A DNA stretch of 64,000 nt from assembly GCA_025210745.1 (NCBI GenBank), contig JAOARC010000010.1, positions 31,454 to 95,453 of the forward strand, given 5' to 3'. Source of the DNA: Bacteriovoracaceae bacterium. Its GTDB lineage: Bacteria; Bdellovibrionota; Bacteriovoracia; Bacteriovoracales; Bacteriovoracaceae. A program made the position numbers and the translations under genes. A model generated the notes under the pieces. The model was not told the DNA's origin. It did no database searches and saw nothing but the letters and a program-made list of their open reading frames with translations. Positions 44,551 to 53,583 of this stretch are shown piece after piece (position 1 is the stretch's first letter; every line of letters starts with the position of its first letter).

Positions 44551-44778
44551 ATGACCAATAATGATATATTTAAAAAAATTCGCATAGCATTATCTCTTAA
44601 AGATTATGAGATCTTAGATATTCTAAAGCTAGAAGACTTTGAAATGTCTAAAGGTGAACTGAATGCTCTTTTTCAAAGAGAAGATCATCCTAATTATCAA
44701 GAATGTGGAGATCAAGTTTTAAGGAAGTTTCTTAATGGTCTTATAACAAAAATGCGTGGACCAAGGCCTAAAAAATGA
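44551..44778 (+). CDS. DUF1456 (YehS-like) protein, single-repeat form
   Basis: The 75-residue product matches one half of the YehS family: NDIFKKIRIALSLKDYEILDIL, the SKGELNALFQREDHPNYQECGDQVLRKFLNGL segment. E. coli YehS has two such repeats (about 156 residues); this protein resembles its C-terminal half only. Function unknown. It overlaps cvfB in ATGA, so both are made from one message, probably leaderless. Confidence 0.8.
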   Translation: MTNNDIFKKIRIALSLKDYEILDILKLEDFEMSKGELNALFQREDHPNYQECGDQVLRKFLNGLITKMRGPRPKK

Positions 44779-45614
44779 TCGAAGTTGGAAAGTTATATAA
44801 AGCAAAAGTTGTCGAAGCTAGTACCAATGGATTCTTTGTTCAAGAAGTAGAGACAAAAGAAAAAGTTTTCATGCCTAATAGAATGACTGATGGTGAATTT
44901 AATAAAGATGAGCTTATTGAAGTTTTTATCTATAAAGATACTAAAGGACAACTAACAGCTTCAGAAGATCTTCCTTTTGCTATTGTTGGTGAATACGCAA
45001 GAATGAGAGTAAAAGAAGTTCAAGACTTTGGAGCTTTTTTTCACTGGGGAATTGATAAAGACTTATTAGTTCCGGGAAATCAGCAAAAGATAAAAGTAAA
45101 TCCAGGTGAATATCATCTCGTAAGAGTTTGTATAGAAGATAGAACAGATCGAATCTATGGAACAACAAAGCTAGGTAGATGGATTGAATCTTCAGAATTT
45201 GATATTGAAGAAAAAGATAAAGTCTATATAACTCCTGTTCAAGAAACTGATCTAGGATACAGAGTTATCATTAATAAAAAGTTTATTGGAATGATTTATC
45301 ATTCTGAAATTTTTAAAACAATTATTCCAGGAAATGAATACGAGGCTGTTGTTAAGAAAATAAGAGAAGATGGGCTTGTAGATTGTGCTCTTCAAATTCA
45401 AGGAATTAAAAACTTAGATGCAGCAACTGTAACGATCATGCAAATGCTTAAAAAAAGAGGAGGTTTTTCTCCTCTTCATGATAAAAGCTCTCCAGAAGAG
45501 ATTCAAAGATCTTTAGCTATGAGTAAGAAAACTTTTAAAAGTGCGATTGGAATGCTTTATAAAAGAAAAAAGATTATTATTAGTGAAGATGGAATAAAGC
45601 TTACTAAAAAATAG
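44775..45614 (+). CDS. cvfB: CvfB-like S1-domain RNA-binding protein
   Basis: The 279-residue product has S1-type repeats: KLYKAKVVEASTNGFFVQE, YARMRVKEVQDFGAFFHWGIDKDLLVP and VYITPVQETDLGYRVIINKKFIGMIYHSEIF, ending in a winged-helix segment GGFSPLHDKSSPEEIQRSLAMSKKTFKSAIGMLYK. This is the CvfB/YitL layout; S. aureus CvfB binds RNA and affects virulence gene expression. It is coupled to the DUF1456 gene. Confidence 0.88.
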   Translation: MIEVGKLYKAKVVEASTNGFFVQEVETKEKVFMPNRMTDGEFNKDELIEVFIYKDTKGQLTASEDLPFAIVGEYARMRVKEVQDFGAFFHWGIDKDLLVPGNQQKIKVNPGEYHLVRVCIEDRTDRIYGTTKLGRWIESSEFDIEEKDKVYITPVQETDLGYRVIINKKFIGMIYHSEIFKTIIPGNEYEAVVKKIREDGLVDCALQIQGIKNLDAATVTIMQMLKKRGGFSPLHDKSSPEEIQRSLAMSKKTFKSAIGMLYKRKKIIISEDGIKLTKK

Positions 45615-45629
45615 ATCTTAGTTTATTAA

Positions 45630-46967
45630 CTACTGATCTTCAACACTAAAAATAAATCTAGCTCCCTTTTTTCCTTTTTCATAAGTTAAGTCTCCTCCTA
45701 AAGCAATCGCTATTTTTTTAGATAAACTCAAACCAAGTCCAGTTCCCTTCCCTTCTTCTTTTGTTGTAAAATATGGAGAAAATATTTTTTCAGCATTATC
45801 TTCAGTTATACCTAGTCCTGAATCTTCAATAATAAAAGATATAATTTTATTATCTCTAAAAAGGGTTAAAATTATATTTTTTTCTTCAACTTCTTCTAAT
45901 GCATGTATTGAATTTTTAATCAGATTAAATAAAACTTGAATAATTTGTCCCTTACTTGAACGAATTTTTAAATCAGACTCAATTGTAAATTGAAAAGAAA
46001 TCAGATGTTTTTTTAAGGTTTCATTTAAAAGTCCCTCTAATTCATCTTTTATTTCCGATATATTAAAATTAGATATACTATTAATTCTTGAAAGTGAAGA
46101 CATACTTCTACATAAATTTATAATTTTATTTGCTCCTAACTCAATTTTATCTGTAAAAGGTAGGATTTCTTTTAACTCTTTATTCTCTTTTCCTTTTCTA
46201 ATAAGAATTTGATTTGTTCCATAAATAATAAATACAAAGTTATTTACCTCATGAATAATCTCTGATGTCATTTGCCCCACTTCCGCTAGTTGATAAATAC
46301 GTTGCTGTTTTTCAACTAAACTCATGTGACGTTCAATATCAACAGATAATCTTCTATTAAAAGGAAAAATAATAAATTTTAATTCAAAAAACATTGCTAT
46401 TACAATTAACAAAAAAAAGAAAAATTCTAAATGAGATAAAAATAAAGTTTCTCTTTGAGCATAATTAGACATATAATAAACAATTCGATTCATATCCTCT
46501 AGATAGTCTCTTGCGATAAAACTTATTTTCTCTAATTGTTCTTTGTCTTTGCGACAGAAATCTAATAAACAATTAGACATTTCAATGAGTTCATTTAATT
46601 TTTTTTCAAGTTTTTTTAACTCACTCTTTATAACTTGATTAAATGAAGCAGGGATTTTTCTTCTAGTATTTCCATATATTAAGTCGTTATGATTTTCTTC
46701 TATTTCGATTAAAGATTTAAGTAAACTATTTTTTATTTTTTTTGAATTAAAAAGCTGTAATTCTAAACTATAAGCTAAAATCTTTTGCGACAACATTCTT
46801 TGTCTACCTGCGATGTTTATAGCATGAGAGTTACTTTTATTTTGATGAATAAAATATTGTAATACAATTTGTGCTAATAAGGACAAAAAAAGTATTAAAC
46901 CAAAAAATAGTATATAGGCTCTTTTCGTTCTTTTTAAGTAATTTCTAGAAAAAGTGCTGATTTTCAT
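45630..46967 (-). CDS. Membrane sensor histidine kinase with PilJ-type input domain
   Basis: The 445-residue product has a first membrane segment (about 17-38), a periplasmic domain beginning NIAGRQRMLSQK, the hallmark of PilJ/NarX-type four-helix sensors, a second segment (about 178-196), a dimerisation helix with phospho-acceptor His in EIIHEVNN, and the ATPase (NLIKNSIHAL, IEDSGLGI, GKGTGLGLSLSKKI). NarX-type domains often sense small anions; the ligand here is unknown. No response regulator is adjacent, so it is an orphan. Confidence 0.88.
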   Translation of the reverse strand: MKISTFSRNYLKRTKRAYILFFGLILFLSLLAQIVLQYFIHQNKSNSHAINIAGRQRMLSQKILAYSLELQLFNSKKIKNSLLKSLIEIEENHNDLIYGNTRRKIPASFNQVIKSELKKLEKKLNELIEMSNCLLDFCRKDKEQLEKISFIARDYLEDMNRIVYYMSNYAQRETLFLSHLEFFFFLLIVIAMFFELKFIIFPFNRRLSVDIERHMSLVEKQQRIYQLAEVGQMTSEIIHEVNNFVFIIYGTNQILIRKGKENKELKEILPFTDKIELGANKIINLCRSMSSLSRINSISNFNISEIKDELEGLLNETLKKHLISFQFTIESDLKIRSSKGQIIQVLFNLIKNSIHALEEVEEKNIILTLFRDNKIISFIIEDSGLGITEDNAEKIFSPYFTTKEEGKGTGLGLSLSKKIAIALGGDLTYEKGKKGARFIFSVEDQ

Positions 46968-47011
46968 ATATTCTCATTTTTTTATAAATTCCAATGAGAA
47001 TATCTTATGTT

Positions 47012-48805
47012 TTAATCTAAATAAAGTCTAATTTCATTTAAAAACTCATCTCCATAACGCTCTAATTTACTTTGCCCTACTCCACTAACAAGTAAAAACT
47101 CAGATTTATCTCGAGGTAAGATTTGGCACATATCATGAAGCGTTTTATCTCCAAAGATAATATATGGCGGAACTTGATGCTCTTTGGCTATTTCCATTCT
47201 AAGAGTTCGAAGCTTTTCAAAAAGCTCACCATGCTCATGGCTCTCAGAGATATTCTTCATCGTTTTTTTAGGAACAACTACTTTTTGCTTTCTCATAAAG
47301 AAGTTATCTTGTTTAGTTAAAAGTATTTTACTTTTTTCATTAAGACCTAAGCTTCTATACTCCCAGTTATTAATTTGTACAAAAGACTCGCTTAAAAGCT
47401 GTCTTAAAAGACTACTCCAATACTTTTTATCCTTATCAGAACCAATTCCATAAACAGATAGTTTATCATGTCCCTTTTGAAGAACTTTATTATTCTTACT
47501 ACCTCTTAGAACATCAATCACATGTCCAGCTCCAAAGCTTTGTCCTGTTCTAAAGATAGAAGATAAAAGCTTTTGAGCATCCACTGTGGCATCTACTTTT
47601 TCTACTGGATATAAGCATGTATCACAATTATTACAAGCTTCACTTTTTTGTTCAAAATAAGATAATAGATACTGTCTTCTACATGAACTTGTTTCACAAA
47701 GAGATAACATTGCATCTAATTTAAACTTGGCGATTTTTTTATACTCTTCACTTGCTTCTGATGATTCAATCATCATAGATAGTTTCATCGTATCTTGAAG
47801 GCCATAGACCATCCAAGCACTCGACTTTTCTCCATCCCTTCCTGCTCGGCCTGTTTCTTGATAATAGGCTTCTATACTTTTAGGTAGATCAAGATGAGCT
47901 ACAAACCGAACATCAGGCCTATCAATACCCATACCAAATGCAATAGTTGCAACAACAATTACATTTTCATGCATATTAAATTTTTTCTGAGTCTTTTTCT
48001 TTTGAGCACTACTCATTCCTGCATGATAGGCATAAGCATCATGGCCTAATTTTTTAAGCTCATCCGTTATACGCTCAACCTTTTTACGAGAAAGACAATA
48101 AACAATTCCTGTATCATATTGATGCTTATCTTTTATAAAAGCATCTAATTGCTTTAATTCATCTTCTCTTTCATGAATCTCATAGGTAATATTAGGTCTA
48201 TCAAATGAAGATACAAACATATTTTCATTTTGCATCTTAAGTTGCCTTGCTATATCAACTCTTGTTTTATGATCAGCTGTTGCTGTTAGAGCTAAAAAGC
48301 TAGCACTAGGAAAGGTTTCTTTTAACTCACCTAATCTTCGATAGTCATTTCTAAACTCATGTCCCCACTGAGAAACACAATGAGCTTCATCAATAGCAAT
48401 TAAAGAAATATCTAATTCTTGTAAAAAACCTAAGCTTCCTGCGCTTAGAAGTCCTTCTGGAGAAATATAAACAATCTTAACTTCTCCAGATAAAAGCATT
48501 TGTTTTGCTTCTTGTTTTTGTTCATAACTTTGTTCAGAATTTAAATAACAAGAAGCTATTCCATTTTCAGATAAATTTCTAACCTGATCTTCCATTAAAG
48601 ATATTAATGGAGAGACAACAATTGTCACTCCCTTAGAATATAGAGCTGGAACTTGGTAACAAACAGACTTTCCACCACCTGTTGGCATTATAGCGATGGT
48701 ATCTTTTTTATCTAAAACACTTTCGATAATAGCAAGCTGATCAAAACGAAAATCGTCATGGCCATATACTTCTTTTAAGATTTTTTTTAGCTCTGTTTGT
48801 CTCAT
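47012..48805 (-). CDS. recQ: ATP-dependent DNA helicase RecQ
   Basis: A 3'-5' helicase for recombination repair. The 597-residue product has FRFDQLAIIESVL (motif 0), Walker A MPTGGGKSVCYQ, DEAHCVSQWGHEFR (motif II), the SAT-like ALTATAD, QETGRAGRDG (motif VI), the zinc-binding Cys set (CRRQYLLSYF, CNNCDTC), a winged-helix RQC region and a C-terminal HRDC (SEFLLVSGVGQSKLERYGDEFL). Typical length. Confidence 0.95.
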   Translation of the reverse strand: MRQTELKKILKEVYGHDDFRFDQLAIIESVLDKKDTIAIMPTGGGKSVCYQVPALYSKGVTIVVSPLISLMEDQVRNLSENGIASCYLNSEQSYEQKQEAKQMLLSGEVKIVYISPEGLLSAGSLGFLQELDISLIAIDEAHCVSQWGHEFRNDYRRLGELKETFPSASFLALTATADHKTRVDIARQLKMQNENMFVSSFDRPNITYEIHEREDELKQLDAFIKDKHQYDTGIVYCLSRKKVERITDELKKLGHDAYAYHAGMSSAQKKKTQKKFNMHENVIVVATIAFGMGIDRPDVRFVAHLDLPKSIEAYYQETGRAGRDGEKSSAWMVYGLQDTMKLSMMIESSEASEEYKKIAKFKLDAMLSLCETSSCRRQYLLSYFEQKSEACNNCDTCLYPVEKVDATVDAQKLLSSIFRTGQSFGAGHVIDVLRGSKNNKVLQKGHDKLSVYGIGSDKDKKYWSSLLRQLLSESFVQINNWEYRSLGLNEKSKILLTKQDNFFMRKQKVVVPKKTMKNISESHEHGELFEKLRTLRMEIAKEHQVPPYIIFGDKTLHDMCQILPRDKSEFLLVSGVGQSKLERYGDEFLNEIRLYLD

Positions 48806-48865
48806 ATCTTTTTATATCATAGCAAAGTCAGTAATGACTATATACATCTTAAGTGCTTTAAAATA

Positions 48866-48892
48866 TAAAAAAAGGACGCCATGCGACGTCCT
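48866..48892 (-). terminator. Rho-independent terminator of the TonB operon
   Basis: On the minus strand AGGACG pairs with CGTCCT (48892-48873, eight-base loop), followed by six or more T. It ends the tonB-receptor-small protein transcript. Confidence 0.8.
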
Positions 48893-48917
48893 CAAATAGC
48901 TATAAATTTAAATTAAA

Positions 48918-49394
48918 TTAGATTTTCTTATAATAATAAATCGGATAATCCCCAGCTTTATCACAAGAATACTTTGTAATAGTATTTGGATTAAAGATAA
49001 CAAGTTTATTTCCATTTACCGTATAGTTAAACTCTCCATACTCTTCAACACCAAAAAGCTTTTTCTTTAAAATCTTTGTCCATCTAGCGTTATTACATTT
49101 TGTAGAAATATTTGGAAGCTCTCCTTCATACTTTCCTTCACTAGTATGAACATATTCACCTTCATTAATTTGTGTACAATCTAACTTAAACGGTGCCCAT
49201 GAACCAGCTTTTGCTTTAGCTGTCATCTTCATTTTAGTATCAGAAACATTTAAATAAATTGTATAGATCATAAATTTTCCACCAAGCTTCATAACTTTTC
49301 CAGTTTTACACTGAATTTTTTCTACTTGATACTTTCCAGTAGGAATTGTTGCAAAGGCACTTACACTTAATAATAATGCTAATAATAATTTCAT
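48918..49394 (-). CDS. Secreted small protein of unknown function
   Basis: The 158-residue protein has a signal peptide (MKLLLALLLSVSAFA) and beta-rich sequence with several Cys (IQCKTGK, LDCTQI, TKCNNARW, YSCDKAG), which could form disulfides; a lipocalin-like or other small barrel fold is possible. I do not recognise the family. The second of two adjacent ATGs (49394) has AGGAG at the right distance. It is the last gene before the terminator and lies right after the TonB receptor, so it may help capture or carry the same ligand. Confidence 0.6.
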   Translation of the reverse strand: MKLLLALLLSVSAFATIPTGKYQVEKIQCKTGKVMKLGGKFMIYTIYLNVSDTKMKMTAKAKAGSWAPFKLDCTQINEGEYVHTSEGKYEGELPNISTKCNNARWTKILKKKLFGVEEYGEFNYTVNGNKLVIFNPNTITKYSCDKAGDYPIYYYKKI

Positions 49395-49403
49395 CATTGT
49401 CTC

Positions 49404-51332
49404 CTATAATGTGTTTATTTTATATTTTAAACTCAATCTAATATCTTGCGCCGACTCATAAAGATGAGAAGCATGTTTTCTATATTTTGTATTTCCTATA
49501 TTGTTAATTCTTAAACCAAAATCAAAGTTCTTTGCAATTGTTTGATTATAAAAAGCATTGTGAACAAAGTATCCAGGTGTTGGATCTGTTCTTTGAAGAG
49601 TTTCAGGGTTTACTCTATTTTGAGCGTCCGTTCTTACACCAAGATATCCAAGATTCATTCCATACTTATCCAAGTAGACTTTAAATTGATACGAGCGTTC
49701 ATCAGCAGGAAGATCTTCAAGATAATTATTCTCAGATAAGTTTTTTCCTCTAATGCGCGAATAGCAGTAAGAGAATTCATATTTATCAAAAAGATAAGAA
49801 ATATTAAAGTTTGTTCCATTTAGATTTGCATTTTTAACATTAATAAACTGAGTAGTTCCGTCTTGATCAACATAATCTAATCTTTGAATTGTAATATAGT
49901 TTTTAAAGTCATTATTATAAAAAGATAAGTTCATAGTAAGTTTATCTTTATAAGAAAAGCTTTTATCAACTTTAAAACCAATCTCTCGGTTATAAGAAAT
50001 TTCGTGCTTCAGACTTGTATTTGCGATAAAATAATTATCTAAAGCCCATTCACCATCCCCAGGAGAATGAAGCCCAGAAGGATAAACTTGTCTTACCGTT
50101 GGAGAATTAAATCCTTCTACATAAGAAGCATATAAAAAGCCATTAGATAAAAGCTCATAATCGGCATATAGTTTTTTGCTTACAATTGAAGCACTCTTTG
50201 ATCTATCATCAGATGAACTAGTTTGCATTGTATACTGAGAAAATTTAAGTCCAGGGACAATAGAGATATCTCTTCTTCCGTGTTTCATCTTAAAAGTGTT
50301 TTGAGCATAAACAGATGTATTTAATGAGTTTGCCTTTGGATAATCAGATAATACATTTTCATTCTCACTAGAATCTAAACTATCGTAAAAAGCTTCAAGT
50401 CCATAATCAATATCTTGATATCTATTTTTTGCCGTCAAACCAGTTGTAACAATCGATCTTTGTTGTACGACTTCATTTTCTCTTTTAATTTTTTTGGTCT
50501 TATAATCATTTACATAAAAAGAGTATTGATCATCATATCCAATGCGATATGTATTCTTTATTAGTGTACTATTGGCCTGCAAGCTTAAAAGCTCAGGTCT
50601 ATTTGGTGGATTTAAAGATGGATCTAACGGTGCTTTATCATCCCTTTGAAATCTTTCATAAGAAAACTTATACTTTTTATACTCAAGCTTAACTAATCCA
50701 CTAAAATCCTTATAAGAAGAGTTATCTAGCTTTTCATCGTTATTTAACTCTAGATCCTTAGCTTCAGTAGTCGTAAAACTAAAAAGACCTGATAAGTAAT
50801 CCTTTTTAAAAATTGTTTTCGCGTTAAACTTTTGTTCAGAAGCTGCGCTTGCATTTTGATATAAGAACTCACTACCTTGTTTTTTAGATGGAGCTAAATA
50901 ATCTCTTGCATCTTTAGTTATAAAGTTAACTCCACCGCCAAGAGAGCTTCCGTTTAAAAAGCTAGATGATCCAGTATCAATTTTTACCATTTTTAAATTT
51001 TCTAAATCAACAGGCGTCATAGAGCTGTGGCCTTCACGATAGTTTTGTCTTACTCCATCAACTTTTACAAAAATTTTATCAGAATCTAATCCACGAACTT
51101 GAATTCCTTCACCAGAGCTTCTTGGACCTCTAGCGGTCGTTGCATTATTTGATACTCTTAAAATATCATCAATAGAAGTAGCTTTTGTATCTAGGATTTT
51201 TTCAGAATCAATTTCATCTTCAGATTCTATCTTGACTTCAGGTTTTTGATCCCCAGTATAGATAACCTTTTCTAACCTGTAGTTAGCACTTGCACAGAAG
51301 CTAAATAAAAGCATTAAAAGGCTTAATTTCAT
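49404..51332 (-). CDS. TonB-dependent receptor, haemoglobin/transferrin-type
   Basis: The 642-residue outer-membrane receptor has a signal peptide, a plug with GEGIQVRGLDSDKIFVKVDGVRQNYREGHSS and LEVKIDTG-type LKMVKIDTGSSSFLNGSSLGGGVNF, and a barrel ending near LRLSLKYKI. The plug wording resembles the haem/haemoglobin receptor group, so haem or iron uptake is likely, not proved. No clear Shine-Dalgarno is present; a TGTTATAGA extended -10 six bases before ATG may give a leaderless message, and a 13-bp palindrome overlaps the start. It follows tonB by 50 bases. Confidence 0.82.
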   Translation of the reverse strand: MKLSLLMLLFSFCASANYRLEKVIYTGDQKPEVKIESEDEIDSEKILDTKATSIDDILRVSNNATTARGPRSSGEGIQVRGLDSDKIFVKVDGVRQNYREGHSSMTPVDLENLKMVKIDTGSSSFLNGSSLGGGVNFITKDARDYLAPSKKQGSEFLYQNASAASEQKFNAKTIFKKDYLSGLFSFTTTEAKDLELNNDEKLDNSSYKDFSGLVKLEYKKYKFSYERFQRDDKAPLDPSLNPPNRPELLSLQANSTLIKNTYRIGYDDQYSFYVNDYKTKKIKRENEVVQQRSIVTTGLTAKNRYQDIDYGLEAFYDSLDSSENENVLSDYPKANSLNTSVYAQNTFKMKHGRRDISIVPGLKFSQYTMQTSSSDDRSKSASIVSKKLYADYELLSNGFLYASYVEGFNSPTVRQVYPSGLHSPGDGEWALDNYFIANTSLKHEISYNREIGFKVDKSFSYKDKLTMNLSFYNNDFKNYITIQRLDYVDQDGTTQFINVKNANLNGTNFNISYLFDKYEFSYCYSRIRGKNLSENNYLEDLPADERSYQFKVYLDKYGMNLGYLGVRTDAQNRVNPETLQRTDPTPGYFVHNAFYNQTIAKNFDFGLRINNIGNTKYRKHASHLYESAQDIRLSLKYKINTL

Positions 51333-51382
51333 AGATAATCTATAACATACAAAACTTAAAAAAATGTCATAACTTTGTAGGA

Positions 51383-51916
51383 TTATTGGTATTCAATTTC
51401 TATTTCGACAGACAGTGAAGCCACTATAATTTGATCTGGAATAGGAGGAAAGGATCCAATATTTTTTATTGTACCAAGTGCTGACTCATCTAGAGGCTCT
51501 TTACCAGAAGAGCTTACAACTTTTAGGTTTTCAAACTCACCACTTCGCATTACATCAAATAACAATCCAACCTTTCCAGTTAAATTCAACCTCGATGATA
51601 ATCTATTTTTATACTTATTATCTACAATCATAGACCTAATTTTAGATAGATACTTCGATATCTTAGAGTTCTGACCACTAGATACTTTAGACTTTGATAT
51701 ATCACTCACATTATTTGATTTTTTGAGCAGTTTCTTTTTTAGATTTTTTTTCATCCCAGATTTTTGAGTATTTTCTTTAACTGAGACAATTCTTGCTTTA
51801 ATTCTAGTAGCTCCAATATTACTAGAGTGCGAAGCATCATTTGGCTTATCACTAAAACTTAGTAACAATAGGCCATGTAAAAACAATGATATAATTAATG
51901 ATGCAATGAATCTCAT
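51383..51916 (-). CDS. tonB: TonB energy transducer
   Basis: The 177-residue protein has an N-terminal membrane anchor (FIASLIISLFLHGLLLLSF, with the His found in many TonB anchors), a lysine/serine-rich spacer instead of the usual proline-rich one, and a TonB C-terminal domain: GKVGLLFDVMRSGEFENLKVVSSSGKEPLDESALGTIKNIGSFPPIP. It transmits proton motive force to outer-membrane receptors. No exbB/exbD are adjacent. Operon with the receptor at 49404. Confidence 0.85.
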   Translation of the reverse strand: MRFIASLIISLFLHGLLLLSFSDKPNDASHSSNIGATRIKARIVSVKENTQKSGMKKNLKKKLLKKSNNVSDISKSKVSSGQNSKISKYLSKIRSMIVDNKYKNRLSSRLNLTGKVGLLFDVMRSGEFENLKVVSSSGKEPLDESALGTIKNIGSFPPIPDQIIVASLSVEIEIEYQ

Positions 51917-51919
51917 CCA

Positions 51920-51948
51920 TTAACTTTATACTCAAAACTTTATATAAT
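51920..51948 (+). promoter_or_regulatory. Promoter of the gene at 51969
   Basis: TTAACT (51920-51925), a 17-base spacer and a consensus TATAAT (51943-51948). It would start near 51955, just before AGGAG (51957-51961), giving a very short leader. Confidence 0.55.
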
Positions 51949-51968
51949 CAAACTATAGGAGCTATATA

Positions 51969-52373
51969 GTGGTCTTTACTAAATTATCAGAAAAAGAAAT
52001 GAATCAGATTTCATCCATTCTAGATAGCGAAAATATTCCCTACCAAGTATTAATGGATGAACAAGAGCTTGAGCAAAATAAAGAAAAAGCCCAAAAGGTT
52101 TATAATAAAAGAAAATCTATAAACTATTCAAATACTATTTTATCCATACAAATGGACCAAAGCGATTTTGAAACTTTAAGTGATAATGCCAAAGAAAAGT
52201 TATTACCTCTTGGAATAACAACGCAAATTCCAGAAGGGTTATTTGAGGAATCTCAAAGTGAAAAGATAGTAAAAAAGGAAAACCTCTTTTTTGTAATTAT
52301 AAAAAAGCTTTTTACAATTGGTTTTCTTCTTTTTGCTCTTTACGGAATTTTCTCTAGAGTTATGAATCCTTAA
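51969..52373 (+). CDS. Small membrane-anchored protein, DUF2007-like start
   Basis: The 134-residue protein starts at GTG with AGGAG seven bases upstream. The first part, KEMNQISSILDSENIPYQVLMDEQ, resembles DUF2007-type domains (a short ferredoxin-like unit), followed by a charged middle and one C-terminal membrane segment (FFVIIKKLFTIGFLLFALYGIF). The function is unknown, and the DUF2007 link is weak. It overlaps the gpx stop on the other strand by four bases. Confidence 0.5.
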   Translation: MVFTKLSEKEMNQISSILDSENIPYQVLMDEQELEQNKEKAQKVYNKRKSINYSNTILSIQMDQSDFETLSDNAKEKLLPLGITTQIPEGLFEESQSEKIVKKENLFFVIIKKLFTIGFLLFALYGIFSRVMNP

Positions 52374-52831
52374 AGGTCTTTCGCTATATCTTTAGGTTTA
52401 ACTGTGGGAGCGTATCTTTTTAAAACGTTTCCATTTTCATCAACTAAGAACTTTGTAAAATTCCATTTGATTTTCTTAGAACCTAATAAGCCAGGAGCTT
52501 GTTCTTTAAGATACTCATATAAAGGATGTGCCTTTTTACCATTTACTTCAACTTTTTCAAAAATTGGAAAAGTCGTATTAAAATTTAAAGAACAAAACTT
52601 TTCAATATCAGAAGAACTGCTTGGTTCTTGAGCTCCAAATTGATTACAGGGAAAAGCAAGTACTTCTAAGTTGTCTTTATATTCTTTATACAAAACCTCA
52701 AGACCTTCATACTGGGGAGTGAATCCACACTTTGAAGCAGTATTTACAATAAGAAGTTTTTTTCCTTTATACTTAGATATCGAAACATCTTCACCCTTAA
52801 TATTTTTTACATTAAAATCATAAATATTCAT
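52370..52831 (-). CDS. Glutathione peroxidase family thiol peroxidase (Cys type)
   Basis: Reduces peroxides. The 153-residue product has Cys35 in NTASKCGFTPQYEGLE, FPCNQFGAQEP with the active-site Gln, and KWNFTKFLVDENG with the Trp-Asn. Most bacterial members of this type use thioredoxin. The start overlaps the SDR stop (ATGA), and the pair belongs to the permease operon. Confidence 0.92.
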   Translation of the reverse strand: MNIYDFNVKNIKGEDVSISKYKGKKLLIVNTASKCGFTPQYEGLEVLYKEYKDNLEVLAFPCNQFGAQEPSSSSDIEKFCSLNFNTTFPIFEKVEVNGKKAHPLYEYLKEQAPGLLGSKKIKWNFTKFLVDENGNVLKRYAPTVKPKDIAKDL

Positions 52832-53583
52832 TGATCATAACTCCTAGTATAATTCATTTTTGATCTTGAAATAATAAAGACAAACATCTTTCGAGGTAAC
52901 TTTCCTAATAAATTTACAATTGATCCAAATAAGAAAGGAAAAATATAAAGAGATTTATTTTTATCTATGGCCTGTACAAAACGTTGAGCTGATGTATCAA
53001 CATCTTGTAAAAATGGCATTGGATGTTTATTTGTACTTGTTAAAGGTGTTTTTATAAAACCCGGACATATACATGTAACGCTTATATTATATTTTTTTAA
53101 ACTTATAGACATTGATTCACAATAAGTTCTTACTGCTGCTTTTGATGCACAGTAAGCTGGAGCTCCAGGTAGCCCATTAAATGCAGCTATTGAAGATATA
53201 GCAGCAACTTTTCCACCACCATTTTCTTTAAAGATATGAGTACAAGCTTCAAATGTATTTATAACTCCTTGAACATTTATATCAAAGATATTTCTGCATT
53301 CATCATAATTTGGGATTGAAGATTTTGATTTATAACCAATACCAGCACTAGCAATAACAATATCTAAGCCATTTTTTGAAAAGTCTTTTATAGCATCTTT
53401 AAGAGCCATTAGATCTGTTACTTCAACTTGATAAAAGTCTATACTTGTATCTTTAAAGTTAGATTCAAACTTTTTCTGATTTCTTCCACAAACAGCAACA
53501 CGATATCCTTTTGAACTGTAAAGCTTTGCCATAGCCGCACCAATACCAGAAGTTCCACCTGTAATAAAAACACTCTTATCCAC
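52828..53583 (-). CDS. Short-chain dehydrogenase/reductase
   Basis: The 251-residue product has GGTSGIG (residues 9-15), NAG-like IVIASAGIG, the catalytic Ser and YCASK (YxxxK), and GFIKTPL. A late hydrophobic part suggests membrane association. The best start is GTG 53583, giving an N-terminus of normal length for the family, with AGAG about five bases upstream; the TTG 53604 would add seven residues. It overlaps the permease stop and is coupled to gpx. Substrate unknown. Confidence 0.82.
   Translation of the reverse strand: MDKSVFITGGTSGIGAAMAKLYSSKGYRVAVCGRNQKKFESNFKDTSIDFYQVEVTDLMALKDAIKDFSKNGLDIVIASAGIGYKSKSSIPNYDECRNIFDINVQGVINTFEACTHIFKENGGGKVAAISSIAAFNGLPGAPAYCASKAAVRTYCESMSISLKKYNISVTCICPGFIKTPLTSTNKHPMPFLQDVDTSAQRFVQAIDKNKSLYIFPFLFGSIVNLLGKLPRKMFVFIISRSKMNYTRSYDQ

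Noticed and set aside
51331..51343. 13-bp palindrome at the start of the TonB receptor gene as a Fur box
   Set aside because: ATAGAT-A-ATCTAT is symmetric, but it does not follow the GATAATGATAATCATTATC pattern well and overlaps the ATG; chance is likely in such AT-rich DNA.
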